Shown: positions 47,287 to 58,956, counted from the first letter of the stretch. The stretch is 64,000 nt of DNA from Sinotaia quadrata (GCA_028829895.1 CM054181.1:33838259-33902258); one strand, 5' to 3'. A program made the numbers and translations. Notes: generated by a model not told the origin, from the letters alone.

Positions 47287-47990
47287 GTGTACTCTAACAC
47301 AACATACTACATTAAAACTGACAACATACAATGCCACGCCGACCTAATTTTGTTGCTGCAGTGTAACAAAACATCTTACAAAAGCACTGTACACACATAT
47401 TCTACAATTCCAAATGCAGACTCTGCAAAAACATGGATAAAACAACAGAACATATACTATATGAATGTCAGTCTCTGGCTAGAACAGATCAATCAAAAGA
47501 CACAATAAAATGGCAAAAATCCTATATGGAAACCTATGTGAGAACTATGAAGTAAAAACACCAAAAAAGAGTATGGATGCACCAACGGGGAGCAGTAACC
47601 AAAACAGAAGAAATCAAAATACTGTGGGACTTTGAGATAATAACAGATCGATTGATCCCTGCATGAAGTCCAGATATTATAGTTCTCAATAAGTCCAACA
47701 GAAGAACAGCAATCCTCGAAGTCACTGTTCAGAGTGATAGAAGCAAAGGAAAAGAAAAAAATAAAAATATCAGGATCTTAAATTACAAATTCAGAGGCTG
47801 TGGAATGTAAAACAGAAATAATATCCATAGTGATAGGATCTTTGGGGGATCATAACCTCTAAGTTTGGAGGCTATCTGAATAAACTACCTGGACAACATA
47901 GAGGGGCACACTTCGGCATGGACCAACGAAATGCAAATAGCTAAATCTTGAACACAGGTGACAGTTCACATAGTATGATATGTGGCCCTG
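47287..47990 (+). pseudogene. Decayed non-LTR retrotransposon, C-terminal end of ORF2
   Basis: Reading on + with frame changes, 47412 onward gives KCRLCKNMDKTTEHILYEC, a CX2C-X8-H-X4-C zinc-knuckle typical of the end of LINE pol proteins. It is followed by KILWDFEIITDRLIPA, SPDIIVLNKSNRR, LEVTVQSDRSKGKEK and a weak IVIGS-LG motif, in the usual order. The ILWDF..-TDR-IPA-PDI-V signature is widespread in invertebrate retroelement ORFs. In-frame stops (TAA after TMK, TGA in IPA*SPD) and frameshifts show it is dead. The upstream reverse transcriptase is missing, as in a 5'-truncated insertion. The clade is not resolved. Confidence 0.8.
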
Positions 47991-48184
47991 CATGTCTAAA
48001 ATCTACAGAAATATAGTACATAAATATGTGCACGTGACTAAAACCTTTTACCGACCAAAAAATTATTAGTACTAGTACACGTGTTCAGTAACCCAAAAAT
48101 TGCTAATATAAATTCATAACAAATCATTCGCATAACACTTCTTCCACCGAACAAATCATTTCTACAAAACACAACTTTCACTTA

Positions 48185-48425
48185 ACAATTCACCAGTACG
48201 TGCATACCTACCATTTAACAATTCATCAATTCATGCATACCCACCATTTAACAATTCATCAATACATGCATACCCACCATTTAACAATTCATCAATTCAT
48301 GCATACCCACCATTTAACAATTCATCATTGCATGCATACCCACCATTTAACATTTCATCAATACATGTATACCTACCATTTAACAATTCATCAATACATG
48401 TATACCTACCATCCAACCTCTCATA
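48185..48425 (+). repeat. 33-bp minisatellite, about 7 copies
   Basis: Core CATACCCACCATTTAACAAT then TCATCAATACATG. 33 = 11 codons; the stop-free unit yields a 98-codon His-rich frame (MHTHHLTIHQF repeats), judged spurious. Confidence 0.94.
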
Positions 48426-49234
48426 AATATAAGTATATAATACATAGGTTCAAACTGCTGCGCAGCGTGAGAAATGTCACTTTTCACGTAAAGTAAACGC
48501 ATTAAGAGGATCTGCAGCTGTTGTCTTTTGGTTTCTTACTCCAGCCTACAGTGTATGATTACATTTGATCTTACATGCACCATATCCAGTGAACAATGTA
48601 TCCACTATACACAAGTGACTACCTTAAATACTGTACGAAAGTCGATTTAAAAATTGACGGTGTGTCTATGACATCTGTGCACGTGTGTATGAGATCATAA
48701 ACGTGGATCATACGGCAGTTTAAAAAGTAATTGTGTTTCTGTTTTCTATCCCCACACAAGAGTACTAGATCTTATGTACATGTATTAAGCCGATTTGCAA
48801 ATTGACTACGTGTATATTTAACACTTATTCCTATTTCCAAACTGACGTTTGTGTCACGGAAGCAGGACATACTTATACAGGCTTTGCCAGTTCACAGGCA
48901 GACAGAAGTCCCGCCCTTTCTTGAACCTCTTCTGTTTGCAGCTGCTTCCTTTCTTTTCTTCTTTCCTTTGTATTTGCCACCTCTTTTACTCTCTCCTTTT
49001 CTATATTTTATATCTCTTTCTTTAATATATCCTTTTGTCTGCGTGCTCTTTCTTGTCCTGAAACCCGCGAGAATGGACTGGCGATCAATAACACGTTGTG
49101 GAAATATCTATTCATTCTTCAGCACGTTTTCCAGTGTCGGTCACGTGAGGGATTGCTGCTATCGTGTGACATTCAAGCACGACATTGCTGCTGGATTTTC
49201 TTTTCTTTCCAACAGCTTTCAAGTGGCAATATGT
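48426..49234 (+). other. Unique sequence
   Basis: A 131-codon + frame (48851-49246) has a T-rich hydrophobic middle (LPPLLLSPFLYFISLSLIYP) driven by a pyrimidine tract at 48945-49035. No family, Kozak context or splice support is evident. Confidence 0.3.
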
Positions 49235-49510
49235 AGAGATGAATAGAAAAAGGCGACTAGGCATTCGTTAGAAATGGATGAAAGATGGCGAGTAGGCAGT
49301 CAGTAGAGATGGATGGAAGTTGGCGAGTAGGCAGTCAGTAGAGATGGACGGAAGATGGCGAGTAGGCTATGTAGAGATGGACGGAAGATGGCGAGTAGGC
49401 TATGTAGAGATTGACGGAAGATGGCGAGTAGACAGTGTTTAGAGATGGCTAGAAAATGACGAGTAGGCAATAAATAGAGATTGATGGAAGATGTTGAGTA
49501 AGTGGGATTG
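49235..49510 (+). repeat. ~33-39-bp minisatellite, about 7 copies
   Basis: Core GGAAGATGGCGAGTAGGCTA, then TGTAGAGATGGAC. Confidence 0.92.
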
Positions 49511-49849
49511 AGATGTTGCAATTGTGAGAAATGTGTATTTAAGCAAACTACTTAGTCTAATGGAACACTGCTTACCCTATTAGCAACACAGACAAATCGA
49601 ATAGGAGCTCTGTAGTGTGTGTAGTGAATATGACTTTAGAGGTGAGTGAAATTTGGGTATTTCTTGGTGAACAAACTTAAGTAAGTTAACGTTTAACACA
49701 CGAAAACTGACTTTACAATCATTTAATGTACCAGTCGGGTGAATATTTAAGTATGATAATATTTTCGGAATGCCTGCGTCAGTTAAATTGGATCGAAACG
49801 CAATTTTACAATGTTTAGCATAGATCCGAGAAAACATGGAACGGATTAC
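49511..49849 (+). other. Unique sequence
   Basis: A 93-codon minus-strand frame (49580-49861) is unrecognised; nothing else. Confidence 0.35.
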
Positions 49850-50012
49850 AATAGAAATCAATCAAAAACATACTTAACTCCACTGACCTGTCTCTGCAGA
49901 CTACAATAAAAGCCGATCAAAAACATTCATAACTCCACTGACCTGTCTCTGTAGACTACAATAAAAGCCGATCAAAAACATACATAACTCCACTGACCTG
50001 TCTCTGCACAAC
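49850..50012 (+). repeat. 55-bp repeat, 3 copies
   Basis: Core ACTCCACTGACCTGTCTCTG, then AATAAAAGCCGATCAAAAAC. Confidence 0.93.
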
Positions 50013-50079
50013 TACACACGCACATCTTTTTAAGTTCAGATCGCTTCTTGTAAACACTAATATAGAACTCATTTAAACA

Positions 50080-50375
50080 TAGGCACAAGCGGACATATAT
50101 AGAAAGTTTCAATTAAACCTAGCACCACACGCGGACATATATGGAACACTTCATTTAAACCTAGCGCCACAAGCGGACATATATGGAACACTTCATTTAA
50201 AAATAGCACCACAAGCGGACATATATGGAACACTTCATTTAAACCTAGCACCACAAGCGGACATATATGGAACACTTCATTTAAACCTAGCACCACAAGC
50301 GGACATATATGGAACACTTCATTTAAACTTGGATACCAGAAGCATACACATATGGAATGTTTCATTTAAATCTGG
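50080..50375 (+). repeat. 42-bp minisatellite, about 7 copies
   Basis: Core AAGCGGACATATATGGAACA, then CTTCATTTAAACCTAGCACC. 42 = 14 codons; the minus strand is stop-free (98 codons, NEVFHICPLVVLG repeats), a repeat artefact. Confidence 0.94.
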
Positions 50376-50569
50376 CACCCAAGCGAATATAATGTATGCC
50401 ACACTCCATGCAAGTCTCTCAGACTTTGATTACGCCAATGTAATTTCTCAGCACTGAAAGCGAAACGCTGAAATCACGATTACAATATTCCATTCCTACT
50501 AGATGAAAACAATTAAATTCTGCTGGCGACCATGTCAACTGTTGATATCGTCATACGTCAATCAAATTT

Positions 50570-50990
50570 ACTGCAGATCTAAAGTTAAAGTCGTAAAACA
50601 TTACTGCAAAACTGACACAATCAAATGTCATTAACATTCACTGCAGAACAGACAGCCAAATGTCACCAACATTCGCTGCAGAACTTACAGTCGAATGTCA
50701 CCAACAATCGCTGCAGAAATAACACAGTCAAATATCATCAGCATTCACTGCAGATCTAACACAGTCAAATATCATCAACATTTACTGCAGAACTAAGTCA
50801 AATGCCTTCAGCATTCGCTATAGAACTGATACAGTCAAATGACATCAACATTCGCTGCAGAACTTACACAGTCAAATGTCTTCAGCATTCGCTATAGGAC
50901 TGACAGTCAAATGTCATCAACATTCACTGCAGCACTGAGACAGTCACATGTCATCAACATTTACTGCAGAACTAACATGCACTCTCGTGA
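50570..50990 (+). repeat. ~36-bp degenerate minisatellite, about 11 copies
   Basis: Core ATGTCATCAACATTCACTGC, then AGAACTGACACAGTCAA. A PstI site (CTGCAG) in most units. Confidence 0.9.
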
Positions 50991-51908
50991 AATCATCATT
51001 CATTTGGCAAAACTAATTATGAATGATCTAAATATGTATGTTGTGAGCCGACTCAATCATTTTGTGTTATATATTTTATTGAATTAACGTTTTCTCCTCT
51101 AAATCTAATGTTTTGTCATGAAGAAGTTCGACAACAGCTGAAAGAATATTTCACCATTTAGCAATTAGAAGAATTACTCGATTGTTTATAATTCAGTACG
51201 TGTGCTTGTTACAAGGGTTGTGGTGCATACGATTGAATAAACGTTTTTAATAAACAGTCTTCAGTAAGTGCGTACCACAGAACAGAGAAAAAAGACAGTG
51301 TGGGTTGATTTCTTAACGTCTGCTGTCGCCATTTTGTTTTCAGCATAAACATGACCGGGATGATTGCATGTAATCGTATGAATAGACTGTTATTTTCAGT
51401 TCATGTTAACTTTGCACAGAATTAACATTCTCTTAGCGCTAGGTCAATATCGATTTTTATCACCTCACATTCTGATTTAAAAGCAGCGCACGTATAATTC
51501 TTTTCAATCGTGTTTTTTTTTCTTTTTTTTTTGTCAGCCACTGGAAGTGGTTTTCACTACTTATCTTGAGCTGTTGAATTGATAATATACCCTTCCGTAT
51601 TAAATAACAATTATTTTGTGTTTTCTTTATTCTGTTTTGTGTGGATAAGTGTGCGGGGTTTTGTGTTGTCTTAATATTTTTCTTTCAAAATAAAAGTTTT
51701 CATTAAAAAAAAAGATATATAATACACTTGATCAAATTAACTAATATATCGTCTTACTTTTAGATTTTCTCCAACCATGAATGTCATATATATCATACAT
51801 CATGGACAGTGTCATCCTTATCTCTTTACATAATGATTCAAAAATAATGAGAATTGATTTTCTACTTTTTGTATTTACTTTTCTAAAGATAACAATAGCC
51901 AGTGTGGT
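50991..51908 (+). other. Unique AT-rich sequence
   Basis: Contains CTGTCGCCATTTTGTTTTCAG (51322-51342) and T-runs. No gene recognised. Confidence 0.4.
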
Positions 51909-51979
51909 TGGTGGTGATTATGATGATGGTGGTGGTGGTGGTGGTGATGGTGATGGTGATGGTGATGATGTTGTTGTTG

Positions 51980-52023
<44 letters not shown>

Positions 52024-52105
52024 GGTGGTGGTGGTGGTGGTGGTGGTGGTGGTGGTGGTGGTGGTGGTGGTGGTGGTGATGGTGATGATGGTGATGATGA
52101 TATCT
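51909..52105 (+). repeat. (GGT/GAT/GTT)n trinucleotide tract, about 65 units
   Basis: Runs of GGT, GAT and GTT with a block of about 27 GGT (52008-52078). It yields Gly/Asp, Val/Met, His and Pro/Ser frames depending on frame and strand. Its 5' frame begins MSYISYIMDSV, but nothing supports expression. Confidence 0.97.
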
Positions 52106-52469
52106 TATAAAATGTACAGTTGCACTTATTACAAAAGTAAACATGTAACACACGAGGTAAATATTTACAAATTTAACAGAAAATATTAGCGGTAGATCAG
52201 ACCTGGAATAAAGGAAAACAGAGACGATAATAAAAATAAAGTCTGGTGCTGAGTGAAAACATGTTTAATTCCTTTTTTTAAAGTCATTACGATGTGAGTT
52301 TGTCTGCGTTTCTACGGGTAACTTTTTTCTTATAATTAAGTGAAAGAACATTGACTTCCATTTATTGTAGTTTTAGTAAGCCTACAAGCGTTGGAAGACG
52401 AACGCAAGTTTCAAGATGATGACATGTGAAACACAAGTGTCAAGATGGATGCATGCATACACCATTGAC
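52106..52469 (+). other. Unique sequence
   Basis: Nothing recognised. Short duplication of ACACAAGTGTCAAGATGGATG/GCAAGTTTCAAGATGATG near 52404-52450. Confidence 0.4.
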
Positions 52470-52975
52470 TCCGGATGTACAGGACTATAGTCAGCCAATT
52501 AATACAAAGCAATCTGGAAAATAGCTAGTGGACAGGCAACCTATCTAGGGAATGGACATGATGAGTAGCTTGTCGAGTTCTAGGGATCCTTAGAGTGACC
52601 CGAGCATCTGTGTCTAGAAATGTCTGCAGCAGGAAGAATGGTGAAGCAGAGTTGCAGTAATGAAGTGTTCTCAGCATTAACGATAACACGAGAGTTGTTA
52701 TGGCTTCATCAGAAAGAATATTGCAAACAGAGCTTATTCTTCTCTACCCTGAGTGTGTTACCCTGCAAATCAAACAGAGCTTATTCTTCTCTACCCTGAG
52801 TGTGTTACCCTGCAAATATTCATGAATTGCTGGCGTAATGACAGAGTACTGTCGAGTATCGTGCCCACATTTCTCAGTGACTGACAAACTTTGTTATCAA
52901 TGTTTACAAATGAGAGAGTTCTGTCGAGTATCACGCCCATATGTCATAATGATTGGCAGGTATGTTATAAATAGT
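52470..52975 (-). pseudogene. Decayed CR1/L2-type LINE reverse transcriptase, C-terminal (thumb) region
   Basis: The reverse strand reads GVILDRTLSF, then SLRNVGTILDSTLS, NICRV, RRISSVCNILSDEAITTLVL, HYCNSASPF, LRIPRTRQATHHVHSLDRLP and VH, in the order typical of this LINE group (G-ILDxTLS...LRxIxx...xxEAxxTLVxSLxLSxLDYCNSL...RxTRxxHxxxxLxxLHWLPVxxRI). In-frame stops (TAG after THSG and after PVH) and a 47-bp tandem duplication break the frame. The GxILDxTLS block itself is present twice in frame. 5' and 3' ends are missing, so this is a dead fragment. Confidence 0.85.
52724..52817 (+). repeat. Exact 47-bp tandem duplication inside the LINE fragment
   Basis: Both copies start CAAACAGAGCTTATTCTTCT and are identical (52724-52770, 52771-52817). 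47 is not a multiple of 3, so the duplication shifts the LINE frame. It is recent compared with the decayed host element. Confidence 0.98.
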
Positions 52976-55270
52976 TACCAATGAGATGATAATCATGACG
53001 CTCCCCAAATGCAATCTGATATTCGGCAGCCAGCAAAACTTTTTTTTTTCTTAAACTGATTTATAATTGGACATCCATTTTGTTTGCAAGAAATGTTTTG
53101 CAAACAATCATGTGGTAATCATGTGGTAAACAAGTACTAGACCATGGAGAAGGACATCACAATAATTAAATATCCACAATGCCTCTGCAAAGGCATTTTC
53201 AACAGTGACAGGTGCCTATTAAATTTATGAAAATATCATCTCTCCACATATAATAAATTACACCTCTCAATCATACACTTTGGATCAAAGGAGTAGTCTC
53301 CCTGTACCTTTACTCCCCACAGTAGTAACTTTATATGTAGACGAATACCATGGCTGGTACTGACCTAGCATATATCCAAATAACTAGTAGTGGACACCCC
53401 CATTCAAAGGCTATCACATCCATCTTATTAATTGTTATGGTAAGCCCCCACCACAACTTAGCTTTTACCCCCAATTAATTACACAGGGTCAAGGGTGTTG
53501 TAAAAGAAATAGTATTTATTAACAATTTAAATTATCTACACCCCACACAGTATAATATAAATAGAAGTAATGATGTACATGACATACATATACAGATATA
53601 CTCATATATAAATCAATATAGTCTCAAGTTGAAAAGTTCATTTATCATTTATCTGTAGCTGGGTGCTTTTCACAGTTTAGAACTAGGTATAAATTCTGCA
53701 CAAAAATGTACATTCAGTCCTCTCACAGAGTGCTCCTGAAATGTTCTGTCATTTGACACACATAATGACTACAGCTATATTACATCACAGAGAATAGAGA
53801 AAGATTAGATACTTTTTCTCATAAACATGATGGAGGAATATGTTTCACACAGTGCTGGTCAAATAGACTCAGAAGTGCATGCCAAATACAACATGGAACA
53901 ATGGAAAAATATCAAAGACATAAAGACATAAGGTAACTCTGTCAAGGGATTCTCAAAAAGTGTTTTGTGTAAGAATCCTGGCTGGACTCACATTAACCAT
54001 CTCTCTTTTTAACAACTCATCACATTTTATTTTAATAGTTATGGAATTCAATTATTTATTTCACTACAAGAGAACAATGAATTCAAACTGTGTGCCTTCA
54101 TTGCAAATTATATACTATTCCAAAAAACAGTCATGTAGAATAAAATGATGCAATATTTTGTAGATCAAAATTGTAATGTAAAAAGTCCCAAAATCAGAAG
54201 ACATTTTACAGAGATCCAATTTGTTGCATCAGACTTGCTACAAGGTTGAAATATTGTGCAAATAAATTGATATTACATTAAACATCATGATGTACTTGAC
54301 TGACTTATAATAAACATAAGACAATTTCTTAGAATTATAAAACATTAAACAAAGTTATACACAAATAAAATATTTTACTTCTTAGCTGAAATAAAAACAT
54401 GAAAATTACACGTTAAAATTCACAACTCTGTATTTTACTCACAATACAGCATTATTCATGCAAACTACGCACAGAGACTAGGGTAATGTGTCTATCTATG
54501 TGTATGGTTTCTAGCACAGTGGTAGACAAAGAAGCTTTTGCTTGCAACTTGGGTTTGCCCCTTTCCATATTCCCCTAGTTCTCACTGGTTAGTTACAGTC
54601 AGCCAGTATATAGCAATTTGTCAGTTAAGACATATCATGCAATCTATATGTTAACTACAGTCATTTAATGTGTTTATCTGTAACAATGCCTAGCGGTTTG
54701 GCCTGGCTACTTCAATGAAAAATTGACTGCTGAATTTACGAAGAGTGACTTACAATATCCTTTTACTGTTACCTCAGGGTATCATCTAGTTACCATTAGA
54801 AGAATACCTACCCTTTCCAATACATGCTATTCTTAATGTACAGTGCATGATGTCTACTTTAAAATTTCACTACATAAAAAATATTAGCAGCATCAATAAA
54901 GTGCACCACAATTTTATAATAAGCATTCCTTAAGCAAAATGCACACAGAAATAAGGGACAAATAAAAGAAGAAGTGAAAATATTGTTACAGACTCAAAGT
55001 TTGAAAACATACCTTATTGCATTTTACTCATTCTAAAAATTATGGTAGATAAAATTTACTACGCTCATATAAGCTTCATTTAATGTAATAACTTCACAGA
55101 CCTTATAAATACACTTTGGGTAGCTCCTGATACTGGGTAGTTGTTAATTAATCAGTTTAACAAGGCACTGCCCCTAATGCGATGACCTCAGTCCCCACCA
55201 GAACCAGACACAAGTGAGTTTTGAAATAGTGGTTCAATGAGGGAGAAGACTCTGCTCTTGTTAGCTCATG
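52976..55270. other. 2.3-kb tandem-free block, possibly a mobile element
   Basis: AT-rich, with none of the tandem arrays that fill the surroundings. Features such as GGGTCAAGGGTGTTGTAAAA (53488-53507), an internal stretch of mostly A/T, and a less AT-rich right end (55125-55250) resemble the texture of the LTR copies, but no homology between them is visible. No reading frame or terminal repeat could be established. Confidence 0.3.
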
Positions 55271-55924
55271 TTACCTGCAAAAATAGATGATGAAATGACC
55301 AATGACACGTGAGAAGTGAGTCTATTAGATCCAGGGATTCTTTTGTTGTAGGATTTGTTTTAGGGTTGCTATTGTTCTTTTTAAAGATTGAAGATTTGGC
55401 AACAGCCATGTGAACTATTAGCTTTTGATACGAACATACGTCACGTCTCTCCATTCATTGCCGAAAAGCATTATATTAAGTAGTTATTGATTCTGGATAT
55501 TTACATTTTATAACTTTATTGTGATTTTCAATTGCGTTTTAATACAGACTGATATTTTTCTAGATAAAATTAATATGGAACGAAATAGTGGAAGCTGAAT
55601 AAAAAGTATCAAATGAAGTGGTTGTTCTTATTTAAGGCTAGAATCTCTAATTAAAGCATATGCAGTTCGTAATTTTAATAATATTCAGATTTATCAAGAC
55701 TTAAAATAATTATAGTAGCTATAGGTTTCTACAGTTTTAGTCATTACTTTCAATACTTCATGTGGTTCAAGTATTTTGGTACGTCTGAAATATGTGGCAC
55801 AGTTGTATCATGGTTCAAATCCAACCTACTTAACTGATAGAAAATTGGATGTATCTATAAATAGGAATAGCAAGCATTGCAGCCCAGATCCACCTCAAGT
55901 TGGTGTTTATTTTCAGAACAGTTC
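55271..55924 (+). other. Unique AT-rich sequence
   Basis: GGTTCAAATCC at 55812-55822 matches a tRNA B-box, but no tRNA fold surrounds it. No gene recognised. Confidence 0.35.
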
Positions 55925-56215
55925 TAAAATAGTCCTCAGCACCCAAAGTATCTCTCTCAGCACTCAAAGTACCCTCTCAACACAAAGAACCCTCTCAACA
56001 CTCAAAGTATCTCTCACAACAAAGTACTTCTACCGACACTCAAAATATTTTTCTCATACTTCTATCAACACTCAAAGCACCACCACTCACAACACTCAAA
56101 AACTTTCTCTCAACACTCAAAGTGTCTCTCTCAACAACATACCCTTTCAACACTCAAAGTATTTTTCTCAACAATCAAATTATCTCTCAACACTTAAAGT
56201 ACCTCTCTGAACAAT
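55925..56215 (+). repeat. ~20-bp degenerate array, about 14 copies
   Basis: Core CAACACTCAAAGTATCTCTC with length variation. The Ser/Thr/Gln-rich 144-codon frame (55776-56210) is repeat-driven. Confidence 0.88.
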
Positions 56216-56329
56216 CAAAGTATCTCTCTTTCATTGTTGTAAGTTGTCGCCCAGTGTTAGGTTGAACTGCCAGAACACTCAGATACATAACTATAGATAC
56301 TTGGATATAACTCTTTCTGCTGCAATGAG

Positions 56330-56888
56330 GTGTACATTTCTGTAGCTGCCTGAATACAACCCATGCAATGTACATTTCTGTAGCTGCCTGAATACAACCC
56401 ATGCAAGAGTACATTTCTGTAACTGCCTGAATACAACCACGCAAGAGTACATTTCTGTAGCTCTGCCTGAATACAACCCATGCAAGAGTATATTTCTGTA
56501 GCTGCCTGAATACAACCCATGCAATGTACATTTCTGTAACTGCCTGAATACAACTCATGCAAGAGTACATTTCTGTAGCTTCCTGAATACAACCCAGGCA
56601 AGAGTATATTTCTGTAGCTGCCTGAATACAACCCATGCAAGAGTACATTTCTGTAACTGCCTGAATACAACCCATGCAAGAGTACATTTCTGTAACTGCC
56701 TGAATACAACCCATGCAAGAGTACATTTCTGTAACTGCCTGAATACAACCCATGCAAGAGTACATTTCTGTAACTGCCTGAATACAACCCATGCAAGAGT
56801 ACATTTCTGTAACTGCCTGAATACAACCCATGCAAGAGTACATTTCTGTAACTGCCTGAATACAACCCATGCAAGAGTACATTTCTGA
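56330..56888 (+). repeat. 39-bp minisatellite, about 14.5 copies
   Basis: Core AACTGCCTGAATACAACCCA then TGCAAGAGTACATTTCTGT. 39 = 13 codons; the minus strand is stop-free in two frames, giving the longest frame in the window (231 codons, MYSCMGCIQAVTE repeats), judged spurious. The right half (56590-56888) is almost perfect; the left half is diverged. Confidence 0.96.
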
Positions 56889-57276
56889 ATGAATAAATTG
56901 TAACTAACCCCAAATGATCGTCACTAATATCAAAGCTATTCTGGTCACTTTCAAACCATTATTCATTTTCACAATCAGATTTTCTTCCACAATTAATATC
57001 AGTCAAAATGTTCTCAATTTTTTCCAGTCATTGAGACGTATTTGTGTCATACTCAACAATCATCTTTCATCACCCTAGTGAGTCTTAAATATATTTAGAA
57101 CTATTCTCCTGGGGGGGTGAGATGATTACGTTCTATTCGCATCATTCTTTCAGACAAAGCCAGAAATCTTTTCATAAGTTTATTACTGCTGTCAGAATTT
57201 GATTAGTGCAACTTTGTTCTAACTTTTTCATCACAATTTCAGCTGCAGAAACTAAATAATTCACGGCACAGCTGCT
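56889..57276 (+). other. Unique sequence
   Basis: Nothing recognised. Confidence 0.4.
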
Positions 57277-57535
57277 CGCAAGACTTTTACTTTCTAGCAC
57301 TTATTTCTTGTCTTTCCCTGCTCTTAACACTGTACCTAATGTTCACTTCACAAGACTTACTTTCTAGCACTTATTTCTTGTCTTTCTCTGCTCTTAACAC
57401 TGTACCTAATGTTCACTTCACAAGACTTACTTTCTAGCACTTATTTCTTGTCTTTCTCTGCTCTTAACACTGTACCTAATGTTTACTTCACAAGACTTAC
57501 TTTCTAGCACTTATTTCTTGTCTTTCCCTGCTAGC
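57277..57535 (+). repeat. 70-bp minisatellite, 3.7 copies
   Basis: Core TTCACAAGACTTACTTTCTA, then GCACTTATTTCTTGTCTTTC. Near-identical. Confidence 0.95.
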
Positions 57536-57597
57536 ATTAATTAATCCAGTTTTTAACTAGTTTTAGGATTAATAAATTTTAATTGTTTTCAAATTTT

Positions 57598-57745
57598 AGT
57601 TGTATTAGTTCCTGTTCTTAGTCTTTGTTAATTTTTGTGTAAATTATTTTGTGCAATTCTTGCATTAGTTAGTTGCTGTCTTTAGTCTTCGTTAATTCTG
57701 TGTGCATTATTTTATACCATTCTTGCATTAGTCAGTTGCAGTGTA
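57598..57745 (+). repeat. ~72-bp diverged duplication
   Basis: TTAGTTCCTGTTCTTAGTCT and TTAGTTGCTGTCTTTAGTCT, each leading to CAATTCTTGCATTAGT or CATTCTTGCATTAGT. Confidence 0.85.
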
Positions 57746-57829
57746 TCCTGAGCTTGGACTTTGTATCTGAGAGTTTTTATAAGAGTTGGTCCTAGTCTAT
57801 GTTTGCAGTTAAATCCTTTAAGTCCGTCG

Positions 57830-58140
57830 TTATTTAGCTGTGTATTATGTCTTATTTGGTGTTGTAGTCTATCATTATTTAGTGTTGTAGTAGTCTGTCA
57901 TTATTTAGTGTTGTAGTAGTCTGTCATTATTTAGTGTTGTAGTAGTCTGTCATTATTTAGTGTTGTAGTAGTCTGTCATTATTTAGTGTTGTAGTAGTCT
58001 GTCATTATTTAGTGTTGTAGTAGTCTGTCATTATTTAGTGTTGTAGTAGTCTGTCATTATTTAGTGTTGTAGTAGTCTGTCATTATTTAGTGTTGTACTA
58101 GTGTGTCATTATTTAGCAATGTAGTAGTTTGTCAATATAT
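57830..58140 (+). repeat. 26-bp minisatellite, about 11 copies
   Basis: Core TAGTCTGTCATTATTTAGTG then TTGTAG. Central copies identical, edges diverged. Confidence 0.95.
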
Positions 58141-58329
58141 AGCTGTTGGTCACCCCGAAATTAATTAAAATGTAAGACAACAGGACATTCTAGTGACACC
58201 CCTCCCTATGACTGAATAAACCCCAGGCGAGTAACAAAACAGAGACAATATGTACAAGATGAATTTTAAGTGAAGACGTAAAGAAATATCTTTGAATATT
58301 GTGTGCCGGTATGAACTTTGAACTAGTAT

Positions 58330-58485
58330 GTCACTATTCTTTTTCTCTATTTTGTTTAGTTTCTTTTTCTCTGTTTTACCTCGTTTCTTTTTTCTATTTC
58401 GTCTCGATTCTTTTTCTCTATTTCGTCTCATTTTCCTTTGTCAATTTCGTCTCGTTCTATTTTCTATTTTGTCTCGTTGTTTTTT
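58330..58485 (+). repeat. TTTCTCTATTTCGTCTCG pyrimidine-rich array
   Basis: About 25-bp period, six or so degenerate copies. The Phe/Leu/Ser-rich frames over it are compositional. Confidence 0.85.
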
Positions 58486-58755
58486 CTCCGTTTCATTAAG
58501 TACACATTCTTACACTTGTCTCCGTTTCATTAAGTACACATTCTTACACTTGTCTCCGTTTCATTAAGTACACATTCTTACACTTGTCTCCGTTTCATTA
58601 AGTACACATTCTTACACTTGTCTCCGTTTCATTAAGTACACATTCTTACACTTGTCTCCGTTTCATTAAGTACACATTCTTACACTTGTCTCCGTTTAAT
58701 TAAGTACACATTCTTACACTTGTCTCCGTTTCATTAAGTACACATTCTTACACTT
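58486..58755 (+). repeat. 34-bp minisatellite, 8 copies
   Basis: Core CTCCGTTTCATTAAGTACAC then ATTCTTACACTTGT. Near-perfect. It ends about 200 bases before the acceptor of the transmembrane exon. Confidence 0.96.
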
Positions 58756-58956
58756 GTTTTCGCTAGAGCGGAGTCCTTTCTCCCTCAGTTAGAAGATTTG
58801 TGTCTATAAAAATCATTCATATAATATTTTAAGAGTAGACAGATTTGAAGAATGTCAATTGTGTTTCTTGTCCTTTTATATTCTATGTTCGTAATTGCTA
58901 TAGTCCCTGTTTTTATGTCAAGTTCCTATACTTACTTGTGCATGATGTCTGTCCAG

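Noticed and set aside
48851..49246. 131-codon frame with hydrophobic middle as a membrane protein
   Set aside because: The hydrophobic part is a pyrimidine-tract translation; no homology, poor start context, ends in a minisatellite.
51781..52189. Poly-Gly/Asp, poly-His and poly-Pro frames
   Set aside because: All come from one GGT/GAT trinucleotide tract read in different frames.
55790..55840. tRNA gene suggested by GGTTCAAATCC
   Set aside because: T-stem pairs over only three bases and no A-box, acceptor or anticodon stem can be placed.
56187..56913. 231- and 218-codon minus-strand frames
   Set aside because: They are the translation of a 39-bp stop-free minisatellite in two frames; no start context, splice sites or domain.
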